In this document: positions 16,668 to 24,696 of the stretch, one piece after another
How positions within the stretch are numbered: the stretch's first letter is position 1
Layout: each line of letters opens with the position of its first letter
Notes under the pieces: model-generated
What the model was told of the DNA's origin: nothing
Databases searched by the model: none
What the model saw: the letters and a program-made list of their open reading frames with translations, nothing else
Origin: UBA4823 sp034436035
GTDB taxonomy: Bacteria; Chloroflexota; Anaerolineae; Anaerolineales; UBA4823
NCBI GenBank assembly: GCA_034436035.1
Contig: DAOTVW010000092.1
Span: 1 to 30,989, forward strand
Length of the DNA stretch: 30,989 bases
Reading direction: 5' to 3'
Position numbers and translations under genes: made by a program

Positions 16668-16696
16668 CGCTCACTCCTTGATAACATCCTGATTCA

Positions 16697-17398
16697 TCAA
16701 ACGGTTTTTTTCTTGCGCCAATCCATGCGCGTTAGTGCTGTAATGTCATTCAGTGAAAATCCATCTTCTAACAATGCTTCCCGTTTCGGTTTTAACGCGC
16801 CAGTGGGACAAACGCCTATGCACTGACCGCAAAAAACACAGCTCGATTCGGGCAAGGGAACGTGATAGAACGTACTGATTTGGGTTTCAAATCCGCGCCC
16901 CGCAAAATTGATTGCATAGGTATACTGTGCATCCTCAGCGCAAACTTGCACACACCGCCAGCAAAGCACACACTTGTTGTAATCACGGAGGAACATGGGG
17001 TTATCATCCAATACCGCCGATTTCCGCTTCACTGCCTCAGGAAAACGCTGCGAATCTGCATTATATTCTGTAATCATTGCCTGGATCTCTGGCGCTTCGG
17101 AAAGATCTATGCTAGCTTTCAGCATCTCCAAAATTACTTTCCTTGCCCGCAAGACCCGTTCACTCTCCGTATTGACCACCATTCCTTCACTCACAATAGC
17201 TTTACAGGATGGAACCAGGGTGCGCGATCCCGTTACCTCCACCACACATATGCGGCAAAGAGCATTAGCAGTACAATGTTCATGATAACAGATAGTGGGG
17301 ATCGAAATTCCAAGGGATTGGGCAGCCTTTAAGATGGTTGTTCCAGCAGAAACGCGGACACTTTGATTATTGATTGTAAGAGTAATATTATCGTCCAT
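16697..17398 (-). CDS. Fe-S subunit with 2Fe-2S and two 4Fe-4S clusters (NuoG-N/HoxU-like)
   Basis: Electron-relay subunit between the formate site and the NAD module. With the ATG at 17398 it has 233 residues. The 2Fe-2S ferredoxin domain carries Cys37, 48, 51 and 65 (CRICVVEVTG), then two 4Fe-4S motifs carry Cys143, 146, 149, 153 and Cys187, 190, 193, 197 (CVFCGQCIGVCPTGAL). The His-Cys 4Fe-4S motif found between these parts in NuoG and iron-only hydrogenases is absent; no Cys lies between 65 and 143. The start is preferred over an ATG at 17413 because it follows the NuoEF stop by one base, with AAAGGAA overlapping that gene's end. Together with the catalytic subunit it equals a split FdsA. 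Confidence 0.9.
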   Translation of the reverse strand: MDDNITLTINNQSVRVSAGTTILKAAQSLGISIPTICYHEHCTANALCRICVVEVTGSRTLVPSCKAIVSEGMVVNTESERVLRARKVILEMLKASIDLSEAPEIQAMITEYNADSQRFPEAVKRKSAVLDDNPMFLRDYNKCVLCWRCVQVCAEDAQYTYAINFAGRGFETQISTFYHVPLPESSCVFCGQCIGVCPTGALKPKREALLEDGFSLNDITALTRMDWRKKKTV

Positions 17399-17399
17399 G

Positions 17400-19154
17400 T
17401 CATTCCTTTCCAAAGGTAAACAATTCCGGGAAGAGTTTCAGGGCGCTCAATACTGCTGAAGCAGCAGTTTGCCCTAGACCGCAGAGTGATGCATCCGTCA
17501 TCGTCCAACCCACATCGTTGAGCCGTTCAATATCACCTGGGAGAGGTTTTCCATCAGCTAATCTTTCAATGATTTCATATTGTCGTTGTGTTCCTAATTG
17601 ACAAGGAAAACACTTTCCACACGATTCTTCAGCAAAAAAGCGTGCCAGACGAATTAAAACATTGCGCAAGTCGCGGGTTTCATCAAATACGGTGATCACC
17701 CCAGAGCCCATCGCCAGCCCAGCTGCCCGTAAATCTTCAAAACTGGTGGAAACATCCAGATGTTGTGGACCAGCAAAGGTCCCTGCAGCACCCCCGATGA
17801 GCATGGCTTGTAATTGATGCCCTTCGCGTATTCCTCCAGCTAAATCCTCAATCAAATGGCGCAGTGGAACACCAAATGGCACTTCATATAAACCGGGACG
17901 GCGTACATCTCCAGAAACACAAAACAGCTTAGGTCCCGGACTTTTTTGAGTGCCGATTTTACGATATGCTTCTGAACCCATCTGAAGGATGAGGGGAACA
18001 TTAGCGAGGGTTTCAACATTATTGATCACCGTCGGTTTACCGAACAATCCATACGTGGTCGGATAAGGTGGTTTACTGCGTGGAAAACCACGTTTCCCCT
18101 CAATCGCCTCAAACAAAGCGGTTTCCTCTCCACAGATATAAGCCCCGGCGCCACGGCGTAACTCAACATCAAACGTAAACGAGCTCCCTAAAATATTCTC
18201 CCCGAGAAGACCTGCCCGATGTCCTTCCTCTATTGCCCGCTTCATCATTTCAAATGCATGGGGATATTCGCCGCGAATAAAAATATATCCATGGTTTGCC
18301 CCAATCGCATACCCAGCAATGATCAAACCCTCTAGAACTCGATGGGGATCTTCTTCCATCATAACCCGATCTTTAAAGGTGCCTGGTTCTGCTTCATCTC
18401 CATTGCAAACAACATATTTTGGAAAATCAGTTGCCGTTGCGGCACCCTCCCATTTCAGACCAGTCGGAAATGCTGCACCACCCCGCCCAATTAAACCGGC
18501 ATTTTTAATCTCTTGAACGACATCCAGAGGTGACATGGGCAGCATCCCATTATTGCCTAAAATTCTCCTTAGCGCTCGATACCCACCAGCGGACTCGTAT
18601 TCTTGCAAGGTTGTAGTACGTCCTTTACCACAGTTGGCAGTCAATAATCGAATGTCTCCACCCACAATATTACGGGGACGGACTGATTGGGGATAACCAA
18701 CCTCGTAAATACGGGAAGGGTCGGCATGCCCGATCTGGATTTCATTGACCAAGGCTGCTGGTGCCAGCTCACAAAGACCAAGGCAAGGTGCTAATTCCAC
18801 CGTAATCCGAGATTGTCCTTGCTGAGCTGCTTGCTTTTCGGCTCGTTGACTGATCACCTTAAACAGAGAATCCGACCCTGCCAATGAACATGCCGGGTCG
18901 TTACAAACATGAACCACTGTTTTCCCTACTGGCTGGCTATAAAGTAGGCTATAAAAATCAATCACCCCAAATACTTCTGCAAGGGGCACACCCAAAGCAT
19001 TACCAATTTCGGCTGCCACCCTAGCAGGTAAATAACCGTAATGAGCTTGGGCTGCCTGCAAAGCTGGTAACAAGGCAGTGCGGCCGCGGGGAATAAATTC
19101 AGCCAGTAGATCATGCAAAGGTTCAAGGTCAAGTTGGGATTCGATATCATCCAT
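17400..19154 (-). CDS. NuoE-NuoF fusion: NAD(P)-reducing flavoprotein subunit
   Basis: First gene of the formate dehydrogenase operon, 584 residues, combining two subunits of the FdsG/FdsB or NuoE/NuoF type. Residues 1-150 form the thioredoxin-like domain with a 2Fe-2S site at Cys84, Cys89, Cys124 and Cys128. Residues from about 175 onward form the FMN/NADH module: GRGGAAFPTGLKW, CNGDEAEPGTFKDR, GAGAYICGEETAL, then the 4Fe-4S ligands in ESCGKCFPCQLGT near 510 and a fourth Cys near 560 (SLCGLGQTA). It would exchange electrons between FMN and NAD(P). The ATG has GGAG 8 bases upstream. Because this module type also occurs in electron-bifurcating enzymes, ferredoxin-linked operation cannot be excluded. 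Confidence 0.92.
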   Translation of the reverse strand: MDDIESQLDLEPLHDLLAEFIPRGRTALLPALQAAQAHYGYLPARVAAEIGNALGVPLAEVFGVIDFYSLLYSQPVGKTVVHVCNDPACSLAGSDSLFKVISQRAEKQAAQQGQSRITVELAPCLGLCELAPAALVNEIQIGHADPSRIYEVGYPQSVRPRNIVGGDIRLLTANCGKGRTTTLQEYESAGGYRALRRILGNNGMLPMSPLDVVQEIKNAGLIGRGGAAFPTGLKWEGAATATDFPKYVVCNGDEAEPGTFKDRVMMEEDPHRVLEGLIIAGYAIGANHGYIFIRGEYPHAFEMMKRAIEEGHRAGLLGENILGSSFTFDVELRRGAGAYICGEETALFEAIEGKRGFPRSKPPYPTTYGLFGKPTVINNVETLANVPLILQMGSEAYRKIGTQKSPGPKLFCVSGDVRRPGLYEVPFGVPLRHLIEDLAGGIREGHQLQAMLIGGAAGTFAGPQHLDVSTSFEDLRAAGLAMGSGVITVFDETRDLRNVLIRLARFFAEESCGKCFPCQLGTQRQYEIIERLADGKPLPGDIERLNDVGWTMTDASLCGLGQTAASAVLSALKLFPELFTFGKE

Positions 19155-19246
19155 TTGGGATACTCCTTTTTGAGCAATCCATTCATCAAAGTAATTATTA
19201 AAAAACGATGAAATATTTTCTAAATGATGTCAGCAGGCGATCTTTT

Positions 19247-19268
19247 TTTATAGAGCTGCGCCTATAAA
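19247..19268. promoter_or_regulatory. Operator-like dyad upstream of the formate dehydrogenase operon
   Basis: TTTATAG and CTATAAA are exact reverse complements around the 8-base spacer AGCTGCGC, about 95 bases upstream of the NuoEF ATG. It could bind a dimeric regulator. It does not match the Rex or FNR consensus. Confidence 0.3.
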
Positions 19269-19423
19269 CTCTGTTGATAAAGTCGCCGGCAGGTTATCCT
19301 TCGTTTCGATAAAGCGCTCGCAGTGGAGAGATCTTAATCCAAGCGGCAAGATTTCCCAGACTTTTCGAAATGCAAGAGATACCTTAATAATATAATACAA
19401 TTATAACCAAATTTAGAATAAAT

Positions 19424-19435
19424 AAACCATGGTTT
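19424..19435. promoter_or_regulatory. 12-bp perfect palindrome AAACCATGGTTT
   Basis: A perfect palindrome in an AT-rich stretch between divergent genes. It could be an operator half-way between the two transcription units; no regulator is known to me for it. Confidence 0.25.
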
Positions 19436-19490
19436 GGCAAATTGTTCTGACTGACATATTTATACTTTTTAATTAAAGTGATTTCTACAT

Positions 19491-19518
19491 TTGGATAAGT
19501 ACTTTTATGGATTATGAT
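19491..19518 (+). promoter_or_regulatory. Putative promoter of the remnant lipoprotein gene
   Basis: TTGGAT (19491-19496) and TATGAT (19513-19518) are spaced 16 bases, 59 bases before the ATG of the remnant gene. The match is fair and the region AT-rich, so chance is possible. Confidence 0.3.
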
Positions 19519-19576
19519 ATATATATAAAATAGCGAATAACCTTAGAAAGTCTCGTTATCGCTGGGATTTTTCTTT

Positions 19577-20071
19577 ATGCATTCTACACATAAGATACCC
19601 CGATACTTTTTGTGCCTCATTGGGTTCTTTCTCATCGCGGCTGTCTTTTTGAATGCCTGCAACACATCCCGCCCTTCATTTGACAATCATGGTATTTACT
19701 CCATCAAAGTCGTGATGGATAATAACTATCCCCCTTTCACATTTTTGGATGCGAATGGTCAACCGCAGGGCATCTTAATTGACCGCTGGCGCTTATGGGA
19801 ACAAAAGACAGGCATCAAAGTACAGATTACCACAACAGATTGGGAACAAGCATTACAGCGAATGGCAAATGGTGAATTCGATGTCATTGATACGATTTTT
19901 TACAATACCGAACGGGCGAAGATATATGATGCGCTTATTTCTGACCGACCCTATCGGACAGCCTTCCCGAAATCGGAAGCCATTGACGTGATCCTTTCCC
20001 TCAAGGGCAAACAATTCGATCCACAATTGACGGATATCTTCCTGGAAATTATTGCTGAAGACCAAACTTAG
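19577..20071 (+). pseudogene. Deletion remnant: solute-binding lipoprotein start fused to HD-GYP end
   Basis: A 164-residue open frame made of two unrelated pieces. Residues 1-28 are a lipoprotein signal (LNAC, Cys28). Residues about 43-115 match the first lobe of a family-3 solute-binding protein (VVMDNNYPPFTFLDANGQP, ALQRMANGEFDVIDTIF, NTERAKIYD). From there the text changes to the C-terminal end of an HD-GYP cyclic-di-GMP phosphodiesterase (YDALISDRPYR, then KGKQFDPQLTDIFLEII). The HD and GYP catalytic motifs and the second binding lobe are missing. The likely parent is a sensor with an SBP domain, membrane helix and C-terminal HD-GYP, shortened by an in-frame deletion at the shared Tyr-Asp. 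No good ribosome site is seen. It ends 7 bases before the convergent hemL stop. Probably non-functional. Confidence 0.7.
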
Positions 20072-20078
20072 AGAGCCT

Positions 20079-21377
20079 TCACGCTTCCTTCATCGCCTTC
20101 CTTGCCGCAGCAATCGTTCTCTCCACTTCCTGTTCTCCATGAACCGTAGAGAAAAAGCCGGCTTCAAATTGAGATGGCGCCAGGTAAACCCCTTCTGCTA
20201 ACATCGTTTGAAAATAACGGGCATAGCGTTTCGTATCGGCAGTTTTAACGGTTTGCCAATTAATCGGTGGGATTTCACTGAAAAAAGTGGTGAACATCGT
20301 ACCTGCTCGTGTCTGTTGAATTGGTACCGCCGCTGCTTTTGCTGCCGCCGCTATCCCTGCTTCTAAATCTGATAAAAGCACTTCCATTCTTTGCCATACC
20401 GCTTGGTCTTGGAGCTGTTTCAGCGTGGTAATACCGGCGCTCATCACTAAGGGATTACCGGATAAGGTGCCAGCCTGATACATCGCTCCAAGTGGAGCAA
20501 CCCATTCCATAATCTCTCGTTTTCCACCATACGCACCAATAGGTAATCCTCCCCCGATAACTTTCCCCAAAGTGGTTAGATCTGGTGTGATTTGATAAAG
20601 CGCTTGGGCGCCTCCTGGATGGACACGAAATCCGCTCATTACCTCGTCAAAGATCAGTAAAGCTCCTTCTTGTGCAGTGATCTCGCGCAATCCTTGTAAA
20701 AAGCCTGGTTGTGGTGGAACAACTCCCATATTTCCCGCAACTGGTTCAACAATAATGGCGGCTATTTCATTTTTATAATGGAGAAAATATTCTTTCACCG
20801 ACTCGAGATCATTGTAAATTGCCACCAGTGTATCGGCTGCCGTGGCAGCTGGCACACCGGGTGAATCCGGCAAGCCGAAGGTTGCTACTCCCGAGCCAGC
20901 TTGCACTAACAACATATCCGCATGTCCATGATAACAACCTTCGAATTTGATGATTTTATTTCGCCCGGTATATGCGCGCGCCAGCCGAATCGCACTCATG
21001 GTTGCCTCGGTGCCAGAATTGACAAATCGGATCATGGCTATGTTAGGCATAAATTGCTGAATTAAACGAGCAAGTTCGATCTCTTGCGGACAAGGTGCTC
21101 CAAATGAGGTACCTCCTTGGACGGTTTGTTGAATGGCAGCCACCACCAGGGGATGAGCATGACCTAAAATCAATGGACCCCACGAAAGGACATAATCAAT
21201 ATAGGCATTCCCATCTACGTCGTAGAGATAAGCGCCTTGACCATTTTGGATGAATAAAGGTTTTCCACCAACTGCTTTGAATGCACGAACCGGGGAATTT
21301 ACCCCGCCAGGGAACAAAGATAGCGCTTGTTGAAATAAACCCTGTGATTTTATTGTTTGATTAATCATCTCCTTCAT
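20079..21377 (-). CDS. hemL: Glutamate-1-semialdehyde 2,1-aminomutase
   Basis: PLP enzyme of the C5 pathway: converts glutamate-1-semialdehyde made by HemA to 5-aminolevulinate. It has 432 residues, standard length. Seen: FPGGVNSPVRAFKAVGG near the N-terminus, NSGTEATMSAIRLARAYTGR, YHGHAD, the cofactor Asp in IFDEVMSGFR, and the Schiff-base Lys272 in TTLGKVIGGGLPIGAYGG. The ATG at 21377 has GGAG 5 bases upstream. It is the last gene of the hem operon, 32 bases after the hemY-type gene. No terminator is visible before the convergent remnant gene. Confidence 0.96.
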   Translation of the reverse strand: MKEMINQTIKSQGLFQQALSLFPGGVNSPVRAFKAVGGKPLFIQNGQGAYLYDVDGNAYIDYVLSWGPLILGHAHPLVVAAIQQTVQGGTSFGAPCPQEIELARLIQQFMPNIAMIRFVNSGTEATMSAIRLARAYTGRNKIIKFEGCYHGHADMLLVQAGSGVATFGLPDSPGVPAATAADTLVAIYNDLESVKEYFLHYKNEIAAIIVEPVAGNMGVVPPQPGFLQGLREITAQEGALLIFDEVMSGFRVHPGGAQALYQITPDLTTLGKVIGGGLPIGAYGGKREIMEWVAPLGAMYQAGTLSGNPLVMSAGITTLKQLQDQAVWQRMEVLLSDLEAGIAAAAKAAAVPIQQTRAGTMFTTFFSEIPPINWQTVKTADTKRYARYFQTMLAEGVYLAPSQFEAGFFSTVHGEQEVERTIAAARKAMKEA

Positions 21378-21409
21378 CCTTTCTCCACATCACCAACGTA
21401 CACATATTC

Positions 21410-22864
21410 CTAACGTAAATATTGCGTCCCAATTTTGTCCACAGCCAGGATGGCGGAATGGATGCAATCCGGGATACCAATCCCGTAATAAGCATTACCC
21501 GCCAACGCTAGATTGGGGATATCTTTCAAAACTCTCTCGACCTGAGTGATAATTTCGCGATGACCAAGGTTATATTGTGGCATCGCATGATGCCAAATAA
21601 AAACGCGTTCGACAATAGGCGCCTGGTTTATTCCAAGAGTTTGAGAGATTTCTTGTTTCGCAAGCGCTAATAATTCTGCCTCATCCCGGGTAAATTCCTG
21701 TCCAGCGCGCCCGATAAAAACGCGCAGTAAACGATACCCCTCTGGTGCGCGATGAGGAAATTTTGTCGAGGTCCAGGTGCACGCTAATGCCTGGCGATGT
21801 TCTTTCTTGGGTATCACATATCCATAGCCATTCAATGGGTGCGGAAGGCTGTCTTTTGGATAAGCCAAAGAAACGGTCGCAGTGGAGACATAAGGTATAC
21901 GACTCAAGGATTGGGCGAGGGCTGGCTCTATTGTTCGTAATAATTCTCCAGTTTGATAAGCAGGAGTAGCGAGGATGAGATAATCCGTATAGATATTTTT
22001 GCCATTCGAAAGGTTCAATTCAAATCCATTGTGATATCGGTCGATCTTTACGACGTTTGTTTGCAACTGTAATTCAACTCCCCGCTTTTCAAGGTTAGCG
22101 ATCAGTGCAGTGATTATTTCCAATAATCCTGTTCGAGGGGTGAGGAACGCCGAACGAGAACTTTGTTTAGGCTTATCCTTGCTGGGTGATGAACGACGCA
22201 TTTCCCGAGCGCCCCGTGCCAGCGAACCGTATTTGATTTCCAAATCCCGTAAATACGGAAAGGTAGCAGCCAGTGACAATTGGTCTCCATCCCCGGCATA
22301 AATCCCGGATAAAAGCGGTTCGATTAAATTTTCATAAGCCGCATTTCCCAATCGGCGGCGAATAAACGCCCCTAAAGATTCATCCTCATTGCCTGTCTTC
22401 GGTGGAAGGATAAAATCCATTCCCATGCGCAATTTATCGCGCCAGGTTAATAAACGCGATTGCAAGATAGAGGGGATATCGGCGGGTATCATCATTGCCA
22501 ACCCATCCGGTAACGGGAGCAAAGCCCCTTGGTGCAACACATAGGTAGCATGTTGGTTTGGATTTGTCCCCAATAAGCGATCAGCAATACCTAAATCCCG
22601 GCAAAGTTCCACTGCCCAGGGCTTGGTTGCCAGAAATGTGTCTGGTCCTCCCTCGATTACAAAAGTGCCATTATCCCAATCTATGCGCTCGGTGAGTATT
22701 TTCCCACCCCAGCGGGAGTTTTTTTCTATCACCATTATCTTCACGGGCACATCTGCATCTTCTAACTTATTCATCAAGTAATAAGCAGCAGCTAGCCCAG
22801 ATATCCCTCCCCCGACAATGACGACTTGTTTTGTCTGTTGGCTTACAATCGGGGCGCTTTCCAT
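21410..22864 (-). CDS. hemY: HemY-type protoporphyrinogen/coproporphyrinogen oxidase
   Basis: FAD-dependent oxidase that removes six electrons from protoporphyrinogen IX or, in Gram-positive-type enzymes (CgoX), from coproporphyrinogen III. It has 484 residues. The FAD motif is VVIVGGGISGLAAAYYL, followed by VIEKNSRWGGKILTE; GGPDTFLATKPWAVELCRDLG and the C-terminal LALAGNAYYGIGIPDCIHSA are typical. The ATG lies inside the end of the preceding DUF4491-like gene (22-base overlap), so translation is coupled. HemY enzymes use O2 as electron acceptor. The neighbouring genes do not show which porphyrinogen it uses, because no hemN, hemH or hemQ is in the window. Confidence 0.92.
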   Translation of the reverse strand: MESAPIVSQQTKQVVIVGGGISGLAAAYYLMNKLEDADVPVKIMVIEKNSRWGGKILTERIDWDNGTFVIEGGPDTFLATKPWAVELCRDLGIADRLLGTNPNQHATYVLHQGALLPLPDGLAMMIPADIPSILQSRLLTWRDKLRMGMDFILPPKTGNEDESLGAFIRRRLGNAAYENLIEPLLSGIYAGDGDQLSLAATFPYLRDLEIKYGSLARGAREMRRSSPSKDKPKQSSRSAFLTPRTGLLEIITALIANLEKRGVELQLQTNVVKIDRYHNGFELNLSNGKNIYTDYLILATPAYQTGELLRTIEPALAQSLSRIPYVSTATVSLAYPKDSLPHPLNGYGYVIPKKEHRQALACTWTSTKFPHRAPEGYRLLRVFIGRAGQEFTRDEAELLALAKQEISQTLGINQAPIVERVFIWHHAMPQYNLGHREIITQVERVLKDIPNLALAGNAYYGIGIPDCIHSAILAVDKIGTQYLR

Positions 22865-23178
22865 TTTTCGATTATCCGATAAAAAGGAGGATGGATTTTT
22901 GGGGTGTGTTCAGGATACCAGCCGAGTTCAGCTCTAATAGCTTGATTTTTCAACTCGGTTGAACCCCATATCCACGAAGCACCTAAGGCACCAAGCAATG
23001 CTGAAATCCAATCATTATGGATAAATAACGAGAGGATTATCATTAAAACTCCGAAGCCCATTACATAAGGCCACCATAAATAACCAAAATAACGCTCCCC
23101 TTGAATGACCCATACAAATCCGCTTCCAATAAGTATCAGGGATATCACTCCGATTAATAAACCAAAGATTGTCATCAT
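22843..23178 (-). CDS. DUF4491-like small membrane protein, copy 2
   Basis: 111 residues with three membrane helices (about 3-24, 33-52 and 57-73), followed by a conserved-looking cytoplasmic tail TELKNQAIRAELGWYPEHTP. This layout and tail match my memory of DUF4491 and the neighbouring copy. Its start overlaps the stop of copy 1 (ATGATG) and its end overlaps the hemY-type gene by 22 bases, so the three are translated as a unit. The function is unknown. Its position next to the oxidase suggests a role in that membrane-associated step, for example as electron acceptor link, anchor or porphyrin handling; this is inference. Confidence 0.75.
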   Translation of the reverse strand: MMTIFGLLIGVISLILIGSGFVWVIQGERYFGYLWWPYVMGFGVLMIILSLFIHNDWISALLGALGASWIWGSTELKNQAIRAELGWYPEHTPKIHPPFYRIIEKWKAPRL

Positions 23179-23597
23179 CTATCTTTCCCTTCGTTTGATT
23201 TTTCATTGAACGTGGTAGATAAAGGCTTAATCAAGTCCACCTTAAACGGGTCAAGTATGCTTGCATCACTATATTGTTGCAAAATTCGTTGGTGACGTGG
23301 ATTAGAAGGGTTAGCCGGCGCATGTCCTCGTTGCACTCTTTTTTCCTGCCGGAATAACTCCAAAGCATCCCAAATCAGGGTCACACCGATAACACCAAAA
23401 ATCACTTTCCATTCTAAAATTTCCCCGGTTATCGAAACCCACTCAAGGATACAACCCATAAGGAAAAACAACATACTGAGAAGTTTTATATTGGCAAAAT
23501 TAAATTCCAGTTTTCGTACACCAACATGTCCCAGCCAAATGCCTAAAAATAAACTTAACCCTGTGATAAGCCCAATATCATTGATATCCAATTTCAT
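23175..23597 (-). CDS. DUF4491-like small membrane protein, copy 1
   Basis: 140 residues with three membrane helices (about 6-26, 35-54, 61-80), then WDALELFRQEKRVQRGHAPANP, the tail pattern E-L-x-x-Q-x-x-R-x-x-x-G-x-x-P seen also in copy 2, and a further 40-residue hydrophilic extension. The ATG directly follows the hemE stop (TGAATG). Copies 1 and 2 share topology and tail but little else, so they look like diverged paralogues. They have no known enzymatic motif. Retention of two in a hem operon suggests a heteromeric membrane factor. Confidence 0.75.
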   Translation of the reverse strand: MKLDINDIGLITGLSLFLGIWLGHVGVRKLEFNFANIKLLSMLFFLMGCILEWVSITGEILEWKVIFGVIGVTLIWDALELFRQEKRVQRGHAPANPSNPRHQRILQQYSDASILDPFKVDLIKPLSTTFNEKSNEGKDR

Positions 23598-24692
23598 TCA
23601 CTCGTTCTCCTGATTGGATTTAGCGCTGAATTCATGTACCCAATCCACCACTGCTTGGACATTATCCACTGGCGTATTTGGTAAAATGCCGTGCCCCAAA
23701 TTAAAGATATGCCCAGGCCTTCCACCAGCTCGTTGGAGCACCTCCCACACCCTGGCTTTCAATTCATCTCGTGGAGCCAAAAGTGCTACCGGGTCTAAAT
23801 TACCTTGTATTGCCCAATCTGATCCCAACCATTCCCAAGCAACATCGAGTGGTATCCGCCAATCCACCCCCATTACATCACCTCCCGCTTTTTTCATGAG
23901 AGGGAGTAAGGTTGCCGTATCCGTGCCAAAATGGATCAGCGGAATGCCATACGAACGAGCAGCACCGATAAGCCTTTGACTATATGGCAAGACAAACCGC
24001 TCATAGTCCGAGGGGCTCAAAACCCCCACCCATGAATCAAATAGTTGTACCGCTTCAACTCCGGCTTCGATTTGGAGAGATAAATAGGCGATCAAAACCT
24101 CTGCCAACTTATCCATTAACTCCATAAATAGGGCTGGGGCAGCATACATCCATTGCTTGGTTTTGATAAAATTTTTCGTGCTGCCCCCTTCGAGTAAGTA
24201 CGATGCAACCGTAAATGGTGCCCCACAAAAGCCAATCAACGGTATCTTTCCTAACTCGTTATGGATGATACGAATTGCTTCCGCCTGATACTCGAAATTC
24301 ATTTGGGGGGTAAAGGAGCATATTTTGCGAATATCTTCTCTAGATTGAATTTGCGGGGTAATATACGGCCCTTCGCCAGCAGTAAAATCCAAATGAAGCC
24401 CCAGCGCCGCCACCGGCAATAAAATGTCCGCAAACAGAATTGCTGCATCGAAATTAAACCGTCGAATTGGCTGGATGGTAACCTCTGCAGCAAGATTTGG
24501 GGTTTGGCATATTTCAAGGAGAGAATATTTTTCCCGAATAGCACGATATTCCGGTAAATAACGCCCCGCTTGGCGCATAAACCACACCGGTGTTGCATCC
24601 ACTTTTAAACCGCGACAGGCGCGCAGGAAACGTAACTGTGGTTCTGGCTGATCGAGTTTTGCGGAATAAGTTTGCCTAGTTTCTTTCTCCAA
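23598..24692 (-). CDS. hemE: Uroporphyrinogen decarboxylase
   Basis: Cytoplasmic enzyme that removes four carboxyl groups from uroporphyrinogen III to give coproporphyrinogen III. It has 364 residues, standard. Seen: the hallmark PVWFMRQAGRYLPEYR with catalytic Arg, DAAILFADILLPVAALG with the key Asp, GFCGAPFTVASYLLEGG, and the late NLGHGILPNTPVDNV. The start is TTG at 24692, 4 bases after the radical SAM stop, with AAGGGTG in front; no ATG lies before residue 39. The tight spacing indicates co-translation. Confidence 0.95.
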   Translation of the reverse strand: MEKETRQTYSAKLDQPEPQLRFLRACRGLKVDATPVWFMRQAGRYLPEYRAIREKYSLLEICQTPNLAAEVTIQPIRRFNFDAAILFADILLPVAALGLHLDFTAGEGPYITPQIQSREDIRKICSFTPQMNFEYQAEAIRIIHNELGKIPLIGFCGAPFTVASYLLEGGSTKNFIKTKQWMYAAPALFMELMDKLAEVLIAYLSLQIEAGVEAVQLFDSWVGVLSPSDYERFVLPYSQRLIGAARSYGIPLIHFGTDTATLLPLMKKAGGDVMGVDWRIPLDVAWEWLGSDWAIQGNLDPVALLAPRDELKARVWEVLQRAGGRPGHIFNLGHGILPNTPVDNVQAVVDWVHEFSAKSNQENE

Positions 24693-24696
24693 TGTT

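Larger units (their letters stand above)
19155..19576. other. AT-rich region upstream of the formate dehydrogenase operon
   Basis: About 420 bases between divergent genes. It holds the dyad TTTATAG-N8-CTATAAA (19247-19268), a 12-bp palindrome AAACCATGGTTT (19424-19435), and a plus-strand promoter candidate near 19500. I checked it for riboswitch-like conserved cores (glycine, Moco, cyclic-di-GMP) and saw none. No gene is supported. Confidence 0.5.

Noticed and set aside
19320..19400. Glycine riboswitch-like text (GGAGAGATC, GCGGCAAG)
   Set aside because: The conserved core and paired regions are not present, and the downstream gene on that strand is only a remnant.
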